The notes under the pieces: model-generated
What the model saw: only the letters and a program-made list of their open reading frames with translations
What the model was told of the DNA's origin: nothing
Database searches by the model: none
Part shown: piece after piece, positions 11,276 to 24,000 of the stretch
How the letters are laid out: each line of letters starts with the position of its first letter
Numbering within the stretch: position 1 is the first letter of the stretch
Assembly: GCA_028622995.1 (NCBI GenBank)
Contig: JAJQJQ010000035.1
Location: forward strand, 1,488,001 to 1,552,000
DNA: 64,000 bases
Origin: Panagrolaimus kolymaensis
Lineage: Eukaryota > Nematoda > Chromadorea > Rhabditida > Panagrolaimidae
Direction: 5' to 3'
Position numbers and translations under genes: made by a program

Positions 11276-13499
11276 ATGTACCGTCCTCGATCGACGTTAA
11301 ATCGGGCAATTGCGCCAATTGCACCAATTCCGCCAATGCGTTTACCAGCTTCAAATTCATTTATGCCACAAAATCAAGTTAGAAATGGATGGAATTCAGG
11401 TGGTCGAGTTGTTATGCCTTCAAGAACTGGTGGTAGAGCTGAAAAGATGAGTATCACAAGGTTGCCATTCTACGACGTCACTGCAGTATGTTTTATTATA
11501 TATTTTTTTCATACTTTATTCTAATTTCTCATTTTTTAGGTGGTATTGAAAATGAGTGAATTGCAAGCTTTAAATGGTCGATCTGGTGATTGTCGCTGTA
11601 ATTTTCCTTTCTCAATCGCACCTGAACATTTTCCACTTATTACTTACCGTGGTGATCAACCAACTCCAAGATATGAAGTTCAATTACGGATGTTCTTGTT
11701 TGAAGCTGATATTGAGCAAGCAGATGACTTTCCACCTAATTGTTCTATTAGAGTAAATGATAATCCTGTTATGCTTCCAGTAGGTCATTTTATCTTTAAC
11801 TTGCTTTCTTTAATAATACTTTCCTTTTTAGGGTATTATTCCAACAAACAAACCAAATGCTGAACAGAAACGTTATTCGCGTCCTGTTGATATAACACAC
11901 TATGTTCACGCAGTTCGTCCTGGACATCAACCGAAACTTGAAATCGACTGGTTTTCTGATCGTCGTACTTGGGCTGTTGGTATTTGGATAGTTCATCGAC
12001 AAAACTCTGATATTTTATTATCTCGACAACTCAACGCTGGTATTCGAAGAACTTCTGATGATACAAGGAAACGTATTGCTGCTATGCTTGATGGTGATGA
12101 TGATAATATTGCATTTAGTCAATTGAAGATATCGCTTCTTTGTCCGGTAAGTTTCCTTGATATAAACCATTTTTCTTGGAAGGAGTTATGCGAAAGCAAC
12201 ACCATCCAAACGTTTCGTAGCTTTCTTGAAAGTACTTATTAGACTCTTTCAGTTGATGAAGACACGAATGAAGATTCCCGCTCGTACCAAAAGCTGCCAT
12301 CACTTGCAATGTTTTGATCTCCTGAACTTTCTCAATATGAATGAAAAGCGTCCATCATGGAAATGTCCTCAATGTAATGCTAATGCACATTACGATAATT
12401 TGATTATTGACCAGTAAGTTGTTTTCCGTTTCTATGATTGAAAGCTTATGTTTATTTTTTAGATATTTCTTGGATTTACTTGGAGCTGTTGAATTAAACG
12501 TCGAAGAAATTGAAATACTTCGTGATGGAAATTGGAAGATTTTAGAAGTTGCATGTGATACTGTATCCGATGATGATGATATTTCTCCATCCAAAACTAC
12601 CACATCTGAAGTTCAAAATGTTCACACTTCGAAAGCATCAACACCTTCATCCAAACCAAAGAAAGACGATGCTGAAATTATTACTCTTGATGATAGTGAT
12701 GAAAATGAAACTCCTCCGCCAGCATCCATTGAAACTCCTCCGCCAGCATCCAATGACTCTTCTTTACCACCTCGTTCACCTTTAACAGCCAATGAAGTCA
12801 ACAGAACTGCTAAACCATCGTCATCAACTGCTCCACCTGCGGCTAAACAAGCACGATTGAATGATAGAGAATTTTCATCAGCAAGAAGTAAAAGAACTCC
12901 ATCAAATTCGTCATCATCCTCCAATGATTCAAGATCAAATACACCATTGAGACGTAAACAACCAACATCAAGACCTGCTCCAAGTATGATCCGACCTGCT
13001 CCAAGTATGATCCAACCTGCTCCAAGTATGATCCAACCTGCTCCAAGTATGATCCACGATTCTAGTATCATTGTTATTGATTCAAGTGATGATGAAGGTG
13101 CCATATCTCCACCTCTTCTTGCACCTGTAAGAACACAAGATAATTTAAATTCAACTAATGGCTCAAATCATGGTAGAAGTACTGGTTCAAACAGTTTTCG
13201 ATTATCTGAAGCTACAACACCCAATAACGATCGATCTCGACAAAATGGTCTTCATGCTGATGTTGCTGCAAAGGGTGACTCAAGTCAATTTTCTTATGCT
13301 AATCGAATATCTGATCTTATTGAAAGTGAAGTTGCAGATGATTTAGCGAATTTTATCAACTCTGTATTTCTTCGTGATTGTCAAGCCTTCTTCTCTGGAT
13401 GCTAATCTACCAAATGATCATTTTAAATTAACTGAAAATCAAAAGAAAGAATATGATATTGGTTCTAATGTGCAACAAGTGATTGATTTAATAATATAA
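11276..13499 (+). CDS. PIAS/Siz-type SUMO E3 ligase (PINIT and SP-RING)
   Basis: Exons 11276-11485, 11540-11779, 11832-12146, 12253-12413 and 12463 onward join in frame. The PINIT domain (about residues 50-240) precedes an SP-RING with ISLLCPLMKTRMKIPARTKSC, CHHLQCFD and WKCPQCN, the Zn-binding Cys/His pattern that holds the SUMO-charged E2 UBC9. It should promote SUMO transfer to nuclear proteins, like C. elegans GEI-17. The long disordered tail has two acidic SUMO-interacting motifs (IITLDDSDE and IIVIDSSDDE) and four tandem copies of R/Q-PAPSMI. No N-terminal SAP domain was found. The main frame stops at 13403-13405 (622 residues). A coding-like continuation in another frame runs to TAA 13497-13499 and is reached in frame if 22 bases (13364-13385, GT...AG) are removed, giving about 646 residues. 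AATAAA at 13547-13552. Confidence 0.93.
12971..13054 (+). repeat. Four 21-base tandem repeats inside the PIAS coding sequence
   Basis: Four near-identical units each encode R/Q-P-A-P-S-M-I and keep the frame. They lie in the disordered region just before the second SUMO-interacting motif. Copy number is likely to vary between strains, as with any in-frame minisatellite. Confidence 0.95.
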
Positions 13500-14219
13500 T
13501 TTTGACATTGTTATTTTCATTACTATCTTTTTTTATTTTTGTATCAAATAAATTTTTTGTTTATCACATCTTTTTTCTGTCTTCTTTTGATTTATTGGGA
13601 ATGCTCTAAACTTCTATGGAAGTTTTGAAGTTAAACTGCGATAGAAAAATAATTTTTTTGAACATTAAAGGCGCAATTAGAAAATTTGAAGTCGAAACAA
13701 AAAGCATTAGTGCTCGATTGGTTTGTTTTGAATGCTTTTACTTTAGATCCTTATTATTTTTAAAACTTTTGTGAATAAAGGCCGCAGCCTTGTTGTTACT
13801 TTTAAGAAGAGCCATGTCTTGTCTTGTATGAAGGTAGCTTTTTTCGTTTTTTCTTTTTTCGATGATGAACAAATTTATTTATAATATTTTTATTTGAAAG
13901 ATCAAACAAAAATTACTCATTTCTTTTGTTATCTTTTTATTTTCTTTGATTTTGTTGTTTTTGCATAAAATAAGCTGTAGAAATTTATGGGAGAGCTTTA
14001 ATTTAAATATTTATTTATTTTAAACGCTAATATACTATATAAAAGATATAGGAATAAAAAAAAATGCATAGGATTTCTAATATTAATAAAAAAAATAAAC
14101 AATACATAACAAAAATAAAATTATTATTACTTTTACTTTTGCTTTTTCATAATTATTGATTGATAGAGTTTATAAACGCCGGCAAAGTATGTAAGCTCTC
14201 GAAAATTCATTTTTTCATT
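13500..14219. other. Convergent 3' intergenic region
   Basis: Tail-to-tail spacer between the PIAS and CTP synthase genes. It contains the PIAS poly(A) signal (13547-13552) and TTTATT words that would serve the minus-strand gene. No other gene seen. Confidence 0.55.
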
Positions 14220-16812
14220 TCAAACATGAACATTAAAAGCTGGAGGAGAATTTTCTCCACCATCAACAGCTTCAAAACTTTCATCATCTCCTCGATTGTT
14301 AATGGTTAAACCAGAAAAACGAGAAGTGGGAACTTTGAGCTCAGTTCCAGATGAATGTTTGAAATTTTCATTTAAAGCTTTAAGGGAAGTTGATGAATTT
14401 CCAGCTGATGGTAAATAATAAAAATTGGAATGTTGGGTATTTGTTGTCGCAGTTGATGATGATGATTGAGCATCATGAAACATATTAACGGGTGAAGGAA
14501 CTCGAGTTTTATCAATAAATGCTTTAAGTTGATTACTTGCAGCAAGGATTAAACCCAAAAATGGTGGAGATGGTGAAAGTGGATGTGAAGTATATTCGGG
14601 ATGATATTGAACTCCAACAAAATATGGATGATCTTTAAGTTCAACCATTTCCATTCGAACTGAAGTATGAGTTTCTTCTCCGCGATCACAAAGTTTTTTT
14701 ACTTTTTCAATGAAACTTTTCTAAAAAAAAATTGAGTTACTTAAATATGGAAAAATTAACAATTAAAAAACTAACTTCTCCATTTTCATTTTTTTCTCGA
14801 GCAATATTTAATAGCCCATCGGAAGCTTCCGTAACATTTCCATTGGTTTTAGTTTGATCAACTCCCATTCCAACAAAACGAAGCCCAGTTTCAGTAAGCA
14901 TGCTAACAATCGCGGGATTTATTTCATATCGATGTCGATGACGTTCTTCAATAACTTGATTTTTTCCATATAAATCATATAAAATTGAATCAGTGGTAAG
15001 AAATTCAGTGGCTCGACGACCAAGTCTCATGGTTCCACCCATATCTCCACCCGAATGTTCCAACATTTTAATAACAATTTTTTGTTCGGATGTAAGGGCT
15101 TTGGAATTAATTAATTCAGTATCTTGATTTTGTTGTTCTTCCCAAAATTCTGTGGATGATGCACCATGAATTCCACAAACATTTCTTGCAAATTCTATTG
15201 CAGCGCATTGCATTCCAAGACAAATTCCAAGGAAGGGTTTTTTATGTTTTCGAGCATATTCGCATGCAACAATTTTTCCTTCAATTCCTCTTAAACCAAA
15301 ACCACCGGGAACCAAAATGCCACTAAAAAACAACCATGGTTTTGATTTTCTTTCATCAAAAAAGAATTAATTTTAAAAACTCACTCAGCTTCTTCAAGAA
15401 GTTTTAATGCCGCTTCTTGCTTTTCTTTTGGAGCATCATCTTCCAAATTTTCAGAAATCACAAACTAAAAATTTTTAATTCAATATATTCCTTTATCAAA
15501 GTTTTTTATTACATATTTTTTAAAAAGGGGCTTGCTTGCTTACCAAAATTTTAAGCTTCCGTTCACCATGAGTTGCTGAATGATGTAAAGCTTTAATAAC
15601 GGAAGAATAAGCATCCGTGAAAACTTTAGCTCGACTTTCATCCGTTGTTTGATCAAGTTGAAAATATTTTCCAACTAATGCAATTTTAACAATATTCGCA
15701 TATTTATCTGTTCTGAAATTAATTAACTTAAATATTTTTATTTATTCGATAAAGATTTTTTATGGGTTTTAGTTTACTTACAAATCAGCTAATTGAGTCC
15801 ATTGTGGAATATTGGGACAATTTCGAAGAGCTTTACGTGGTTCAATTCGATTAAGTTCAAATTGTTTTTCAATTTCTTCAAGAACATTTTGTTGCATGAG
15901 CAAAAGAGGAACTCGATAAATGTTTGATACATTATGAACGCCAATAACCTGAAGAGGAAATTTTACATATTCTGAAAAATTAATTAGCATCAAACATACT
16001 TGATCAGTTTTAATTCGGCATGAATTACCAATTTTTTCTTTAATTGCATTAGTAATGGGTCGTTCACTACGACAAACTAAAATATCGGGTAATAAACCAT
16101 ATGTTCGAGCAATTTCAACTGAATGTTGTAAGGGTTTAGTTTTAGTTTCTCCAGTGCTTTCTAAATCAATCAACATTGAAACATGGACATGCATAAAACG
16201 AGAACGATGATCAGGATGCATAAAATCTGCCATAGCATGCATATATGGCATGGATTCAATATCACCTCCAGTTCCTCCAAGTTCCACAATACAAACATCC
16301 GGACGAATTCCACTTTTATCCACGGGTCGTTGAGCCACATCTTCCACCCATTGTTTAATTGCATCAGTAACATGTGGAACAACTTGAACAGTTTTACCCA
16401 AATATTTTCCAGCTCTTTCAGCGGTGATAACTCGATCATATATTTTACCCGTAGTAATATTATTATCACTGGTTAAACAAACATTTAAAAAGCGTTCATA
16501 ATTTCCTAAATCTAAATCCACTTCTCCACCATCATCAAGAACAAAAACTTCACCTGCAAAGAATTTGAAATTTACTAAAGTCCTTAAAATATATATGTAA
16601 AGTAACTAACCATGTTCCCATGGAGAAAAAGTACCAGCATCAAGATTTAAATATGGATCTATTTTAATTGCAGTTACTCGATATCCATTAGCTTTGAGTA
16701 AAACTCCAAGGCTTGATGAAACAATTCCCTTTCCAACTCCACTAATAACTCCACCAGTAACTAAGATAATTTTCACGGGATTTGCAAGATTTGAAGGAGG
16801 AGATGAAGGCAT
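14220..16812 (-). CDS. CTP synthase
   Basis: Exons: 16812-16611, 16553-16000, 15948-15782, 15712-15544, 15464-15385, 15322-14776 and 14720-14220, about 739 residues. It makes CTP from UTP, ATP and glutamine in the cytosol, the last step of pyrimidine nucleotide synthesis. The N-terminal amidoligase starts with [14 protein letters not shown] and has [22 protein letters not shown]. The glutaminase domain has the nucleophile in GICLGMQC and the His/Glu partners in GVQYHPEY. An intron of 51 bases (15999-15949) is a multiple of three without a stop and would be missed by frame alone. Removing it restores [11 protein letters not shown], which fits the family. The protein is about 150 residues longer than the 590 of vertebrate enzymes, through an insertion in the glutaminase domain (EFWEEQQNQ..) and a Ser/Thr-rich C-terminal tail. 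Longer forms are expected in nematodes. Confidence 0.96.
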
Positions 16813-18320
16813 TTTTAGGAAAATTTAATTTATATGTATGTTTTGAAATCAAATTAAATTATTTTAAAGCTGGAAAAAATAAAAAAGAGTTTAGAAGATC
16901 GTAGAAAACCGCTCAAAAAATGTTTTAAAAAAATTTTCGCGTTAAAAGATTTCAACGTTGCTGCTCAAGTTAAATCAGCTGGGTTTTTATGTGTGTTTTA
17001 AATGGTTGGAGAAACTAAAATCTTTAAAAAAGGAAAAAGAGTCGAAATCGAGGAAAGGCTAATATTTAGGTTGTTAGAACACGGAAAATAGCATTAGAGA
17101 GTCCAGGTTAAGTGCGCAGAATTTGAAAGTAAGCTTTGCTTTATTAAAATTTTATCCAAAAAAAGAAAGAAGATATTTTTGTGGTGTCAAAGCATTGAGC
17201 ACTGATGGGACAATTCAATCATCATTAATTATTACCGTAACCGATAAACAAAAGTTTTTGGAAGCCAAACGTTTTTTTTCACCTTTGCTCAAACCATTCT
17301 CAAAAAAACCCGTCGTAATCTTGTTAGAAAAAAAGAAATTGTTGCGATATCTTTGTTTTTCGTTTCTTTATAAATAAAAAGTTTGATCAAAACTATCTTC
17401 GATAAAAAAAAATAATAAGATAGCCCCAGAAAAAGAAAATGGGAAGGGCCAATGATTTCCATCGTTTGTGCCTGTCCGTATTAGCTGCTACTTCAGCAGG
17501 CAGGCAATAATAAAAAAATACAAACAAGATTGCATTGATACAAACAAAAAAAACAAAAAAAGTAAGTCCAAAAGCTATTTTTATATTTACTGACACAATT
17601 TTGGTATTTAAAAAAAAAGGATGGGAGAATACAAAATTTTTGCTATCTATGTACATATCTCGTTTTTTTTGAAAACCTTTTTTTAATGAAGATGGGAAAA
17701 AAGGTGTAAAACCTTTAATCTAAAAAAAACAGATGCAAATGTGAGAAAATCCTGATATGACGAAGAAACGAATAAATTTATTTTGTAGTTAGTAAGTCTG
17801 TCTCTAAAGGGCAACAATAAAGTCATTGCGTAATCTTAAAATCGAGCCACTGTATTGTAAAATATGAAAGATAAACAACATATGCATGTATGTACATCAA
17901 AGTGAGCCAAAAAAATGTGATAAAAAAGAAGAACAAAGTGCCACATTGCGGTTATAAGAGATAAGTGTTATCAAATCGTTTAAAGCTAAATATGAATTAC
18001 ATAGAGGAAGAAACCGAATTCGGCAAAAAACATAGAAAACCTCAACAAAAAAAGATTATAAAGCTAAAAGTTAATAACTGCGTTGGAAAAAATAATCAAA
18101 ACAAAAAAAGTGCAAGCAAAAAACAAAAAATGTGCTGAATAGGCAGAATCACTAAAGGGTCAATAATCATTTTTCTTACTGATTTTTTGTTGTTGCACAT
18201 ACTAACTCTGCTATGGTTTGCTTTAAAATTTTGAACATACATAAACAATTCTTTATTTTATAAAATAAAATCAACAAAAAATAAAACAACAAAAACAAAT
18301 AGTAATACCAAAAAAACACA
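16813..18320. other. Intergenic, CTP synthase promoter side
   Basis: A 1.5 kb AT-rich spacer between the start of the CTP synthase gene and the 3' end of the helicase gene, both on the minus strand. Open frames at 17123-17377 and 17393-17656 show no recognisable domain. No RNA gene seen. Confidence 0.5.
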
Positions 18321-20697
18321 TTAACGTTTCTTTCTTCGAATCAGTTTGGTCATGTCTAAAAAAGTCAATTTCATTATTATAACTAGTAATATCAAATAAA
18401 AAAAACTTACGTTTACGAGTTAAAGGAGCCGATTGATGAGTTGATGAAGCAGGTGTAATATTCTTTCCAAGAGGTGTCGTAATAATACTTTTAAAGCATT
18501 GAAAGCAGCTTTCTTTTCTCTTTGATAACCATGAAGTTCTTCTGTTTCCTCTTCAGTCATTTTTTCAAGCACGATTTCAGCTTCTTCAGCCGCTTTATTT
18601 TCCCATGATCTTTTTGAGGTGTTTTTAGCAATTCGATGTTCAAGTAGTTCAACTTTTGTAGCAGCAAACATTCGTTCTCTTGCACCATTAAACATGCTAA
18701 ATGAATCGATATCATAAACGGGAAAATCTTCGGCTAAAAAAATACAGAAGTAATAAAAATTCATCAAAGTTAAAACATACTTTTGTGAAGATTTCTGCAA
18801 AGTTTACGATAAAGAGAAACTTCTAAAGGATCAACCATAAGAATTGCAACACCTTTGTTGTTGATACGAGCAGTACGACCGCTACGATGAACATAATTCT
18901 AAAAAACAATGGGTATATTAATAAAAATATTATAAAAAGCAAACATACTTCAGCTGATCGTGGAATTTGATAATGAATAACGTTATCGATACCTTTAATA
19001 TCCAATCCTCTTGCAGCGACATCAGTTGCGATCAAAACAGAATTTTCTGTACCTAAAAAACTAAAATTATTACAGGAAAAAAAGATAATAGTTTACATGA
19101 AAACCGTTCCAAATGTTTAATTCGAGCTCGTTGTTGCATTTTAGCATGAAGTAATTCAGGTACAACATCCATAAGTTTCAAAAGATTATGTAAACGACGA
19201 GAAGCATCAATGGAGTTTGTAAAAATTAATGTTCTTCCAGAATACCGTTTCAAAAGATAATAAACTTTGGAATCCTGAAAACATAACAAAGTAATAAAAG
19301 CTTCATCACAGTATTCTTACTTTATCTAACAAATCAGTACAATTCATTCGAGCTTCAATCAAACTTGCTGGCATTGAGGATGATTCATTTAAGTCAATTA
19401 CTTTATGTTGCTTCCGTAATCCTCCAATTTGAACCAATTTCTCAATCTTTTGCTCTCTTGTAAGCTTTATTAAATTCTTTCCTGGACGATTCACAGGAAT
19501 ATGAACAAATGAAAGTGTAGCAGAAAAAACAAGAGTTTGAAGGGATTTGTTTTCAGTCCTAAAAAATTACCATTAACTTTCACAATATGTAAACAAAGTA
19601 ACTCAAGCATGAATTTTACTCAAAATCATTTCCATTTCAGCAAAATGTCCAGTTTCAACCATTCGATCAATTTCATCAATAACAACAAAATCCAAATCCG
19701 AAACTTTTTGAAGATAATCTGTTAATTCCATCAGCGTCCAAAATCGACCTGGTGTAGCAACAACAACTGCAGGTTTTCGATTCAATAAACGCTCTTGCTT
19801 CTGTTGACTTAAACCACCAACAACAGGAATCACAGAAAATGGAGTAAATTCGAGCAACTTTTCCATTTCTTTGTAAATTTGAACCACAAGTTCACGAGTA
19901 GGAGCAAGAATCAAAGCACGAAGTCCTTCTTTAGCATCAGTTTCAACAAGTCGAGTTGCAATGGGAATACAAAAAGCCATAGTTTTCCCACTTCCCTAAA
20001 AAGCGATACTTTAACGAGCAGCAAAAAAAAATTGTTTCTTACAGTTTCAGCAGCTCCAAGAACATCTTGACGTTTGAGAATGGCAGCTGGTAAAGACATT
20101 TCTTGAATTGGTGTAGGTTTCACATACTGCAACTTTCTTAAACCTTCTATGACTTCTTTGGGAAGAAAGAATTGATCCCATTCACTCATATCCAAATTTG
20201 CAGTTGCTGGATCTTTGACACCAGGCTTTTTACCCTTCTTTTTGACAAGTTCATCAACATTTGCGTGATCTTCTTCATCTTCACTACTAGATTCAATAAT
20301 CTTATCTTCAACCACAGACTTTTTAGGCTAAAAAAATAAAACATAAGAGAATATTAGGATGGATCCAAGAAAGAAACCTTTTTCACTTTTTTCGCCTTCT
20401 TTGCTTTTTTTGTTTTCACTTTCTTTGGTTCTTCTTCAGTTGTTGGTAGTTTTCGCTTTAAATCCTTCTTCTTTTCTAATTCAGGTTTGAAAGGTTTGAA
20501 TCCCTGAAACAAAAATCACTGATTAAACATGTTTGTTAAAAAAATAGCTTCAAATAACTTACAACTAAAGTTGATGGATCAACTTCTTCAATCATTTCAT
20601 CCATATTAAAAGCATCATTTTCTTCAGGTGGTGCATTTTCTTCTGGTACTACATTATTTGAAGATGGCTTCTTCTTTTTTGATTTAAATTTACCCAT
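18321..20697 (-). CDS. DEAD-box RNA helicase, DDX24/Mak5-type, with two frame problems
   Basis: Exons: 20697-20563, 20503-20378, 20327-20043, 19995-about 19606, 19558-19321, 19274-19097, 19052-18949, 18898-18781, 18733-18411 and 18355-18321, about 640 residues. Helicase motifs are all present: Q-motif KPTPIQ, I AAETGSGKT, Ia [47 protein letters not shown]. Motif II reads DEID instead of [13 protein letters not shown] after it and the [10 protein letters not shown] segment match the DDX24/Mak5 branch, which acts in nucleolar assembly of the 60S ribosomal subunit. The N-terminus is rich in Lys and acidic residues. Two oddities: no GT-AG pair keeps phase between exons 4 and 5 (TGA at 19605-19603), and near 18490 a lost A in an A-run shifts the tail. 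Adding one base restores [16 protein letters not shown], which splices in phase to a basic end ([10 protein letters not shown]). These could be sequence errors. Confidence 0.9.
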
Positions 20698-21009
20698 TTT
20701 TTAAATAAAGTTCTTTATTATTAACAAAAAACTAGGGTTTGATAAATTTTTGATTGATGAATGTCCAACTTCGAGGATTCAATGAAATTGGCCATTCACA
20801 AAACGCTGGCATTGACACACGCAACTTCAAAAAATGCGGGAATATGAATTATGGCAGAATGCTCGCATTTTTTTTTGAAAAGTTTTTTTTTTCCTCTTCT
20901 TCGAAACTCTTTTTTTACTTCCACAAAATTCCAAAAGTGATTACCTTATTACATACTTTGCTTTAGACATTATATTTTATAACCTCCATCAAAACACAGC
21001 TATAATATA
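20698..21009. promoter_or_regulatory. Compact bidirectional promoter between DDX24-type helicase and DDB1
   Basis: The two start codons lie head to head only about 310 bases apart, so both promoters must share this segment. It is AT-rich with T runs. An ACAG acceptor-like site lies about 10 bases before the DDB1 ATG. No TATA box or other motif was identified with confidence. Confidence 0.55.
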
Positions 21010-24000
21010 ATGTCAGTATACTTGGGAACAGCCATTGAACCTACAGCTGTAAAGAATATTTTATATGGATATTTTTTAACACCTGAAAAACAACATCTTG
21101 TATTGGTTCGTCCTAATCGACTTGATCTTTGCGAATATAATGATAACAGTATTCGAATATTACGTGAAATTTCTGCTAAAGGAAAGATTATGGCATCGGT
21201 GAAAGTTAAAATTAATCCTAATGATGTAAGTTTTTTTTGGTGCTTCATTGTTATTTATTTTAATGGCTTTTAGACCAAAGAATGTGTGGCATTTTTGACG
21301 ACTAAATTACAACTGGTTATTTATGAATTTGATGAAAATGGTAATGCTGAAATAAGAGTTCATGGAACAGTGGAGAAAGGCATTGGAAATGAAGCCAATT
21401 CTGGAGTTTTAATGGTTGCGTTGAAAAAAAGTGTATGGCTGCTTGAATTTTATTTTACGGAATTTTTAAACCTTGATTTTTCTAGGCTATCATCATACAT
21501 TGTCGAGCCTCATCAATTGAATATGTTACTTGGGAACAAACAAATGATTCCAAGAAGGTTTCATTTGTTACAAAACAATTTAGAAGATATGCTTTTATTG
21601 CTGGAATTGCTCCAATTGATAATGATGGTATATATCTTGCTTACTTATAACTTCCATTATAAAATCATCCTATTTCAGATAACCACTTTGCTATTGTTGA
21701 AAAGGATGGTCACTCATACCAATGTCATGTAGCTAAAGAAGATACAACCAATGAAGATATTCAACCTATTGAAAATTACCAAATTCAAGATGTTGGCGTC
21801 GATTTCCTTCTTGTTATTCCATTTGATAACATTCCTGGCAGTGTTTTAGCAATTGCAGCTTCAAAAGTCACATTTATTTCATCAAATCACTCTGCTTGTT
21901 ATCCTGTTACTGGTCAACAGCATCGTTTCATTTGTTGGACTCCGTTAGCTTCGCCAACACGTTTCCTTTTAGCTGATGAAAATGGCGATCTCTTCATTCT
22001 TGCAGTTATTTCCTCAAATGATAATAAAATTTCTGATATTGTGGTATGGTTGTTTTTAACCTTGTTTTAACTTTGAAAGTATTGGTTAAGTCCATTCTTC
22101 ATATTTATATTGTTTGCCAAATGTTGTATCGTATTTTTGTCTAACTAACCAAAATCTTTTAGATTGAAAAGATTGGTACTGGACCTATTCCTGCTTGCAT
22201 TCAACGTCTTGATAAAGGCCACTTTCTCGTTGTTGCAACTCTTGGTGATCATGAGCTTTTAAACATTGGTCGACGAGAAAATGGTGATTATTTTGTTGAA
22301 AGTGTTCAAACGATTAGCAATCTTGGGCCAGCATTAGATATTATCTCGATTGAAAAACGAAGCGATAGGAAATTGGTTGTATCATCGGGTGCTTTTAAGG
22401 TTTGTTAATCTCATTTTGAATAATTTTTTACTCTTTCTTCTTTTAGCATGGATCTCTTCGAATCATCAAAAATTGTATGAGTATTTACACATTGGCGAAG
22501 TTAAAATTTTCGTATGTTCCTGATGTTTATCCTTTGAACTTTTTATCATCACCTAAAAGCTTGTTTGCTATTCGACGACAAAATGGATATGAAATGCTTG
22601 AAGTCAATGAAGAGAACCTTACTGTTCAACGATTTTCAAAGCCAGAATTATTTTCTCCTCATTTTCCTAGTATGCTTTTCACTCTTTTTGATTCGCTCTA
22701 ATTGATTAATTTATAGGATTTGAATCTTTATCTGACACACTTTTTCTCGGAGTTATTGAACCTCATTTTTATGTTCATATTACTCAAAAAGGTGGTGTTA
22801 TTGTTTATGGAGGTGAACCTGTTGCTACTTTACCACCGTGCTCTGCTGCTGATGTTACTCGTTATGGTGAAATTGTTATTTCAAAAGAAAATTTTGTTCA
22901 ATGGTTTCGATTTGATGCTTCAAGAGGATTAACAAAAGTAGCAGAACAAAAATTTCCACGACCTATTTGGAATGTTAAATTTGCTGATTCAGGTTTGATT
23001 GAATCCATAAGCTGAAGTAAATGTTAATTTTCTTTTTTAGAAGATCCAAGTTGCCGTTTATGCTTCGTTATTCCATTTTTATCTAAGCGATTCTTTCTCG
23101 TTGAAGTTCCTGAGGCTCCATCAACTCTAAATACTGTTATCAAAATTCCTATCGTCAATAGCAAGATTGTCGTGACTCCCATGCTTCTCAATTTCCCAGA
23201 TTGGCGAACTTATGTTATTTGTGCTATGGATGATGGATCAGTCGATTATTACCAATATGATTCAACTAACAAAACGATTGGACCATGTGGAACTCTTAAT
23301 GTTGGTGTACAACCTCCACTTCTTTGTAAGGTTTATGTTCAACGTCAACTTCATCTTGTTCTATGCTCTGATCAAACTACCGTAATGAAGTATGATAAGC
23401 ATTCTCTAGGATTTTGTAATATGGATGTTAAAGATGTTGGTTTTATGCTTCCATTATCAGCAAAAGAAGATAAAGAAAGTGTTAACTCTTTACTCTATTA
23501 TTCTGAAGGTCACATTTGTTTAGGTATGTTTTATGATTAGTGATATTAATTTTTAACGAATTGGTTTTAGGAAAGATTATTGACAAACAAAAGATGACGA
23601 TTCAAAAAATTCATGTTGGTGAAACTATTGGTAAACTTGAACATGATACCGATACAAATGTTTTGGTTGCATTAACTTATCATTCAAATGTGAGTGTTTC
23701 CTTGTTTTTTACATTTTTTCAAGCATTCTTTTCAGCTTGTCACTGTAACGCCAAATGCTCCAGAAAAAATTGACGAACCTAATACTCTTGTAACAACATT
23801 TGAAACTCGTAAAAAGATTCAATGGTCTGCTTCAGATGAATACCATTATGAAACGGGTGCAGGTCAAAATCCTGTTCAATATTTGGAAGATGCTTATTCT
23901 CTTGTAATCTTTGGTTCTGATCGCTTTACAATACTTGATGCAGTTGAATTTTCACGATTTGAAGAACTTACTTGTTTAACTATTGTTAAATTCTTTGGTG

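Noticed and set aside
16183..16476. Open frames overlapping the CTP synthase exon
   Set aside because: Shadow frames of a well-conserved enzyme; the sense frame explains the region fully.
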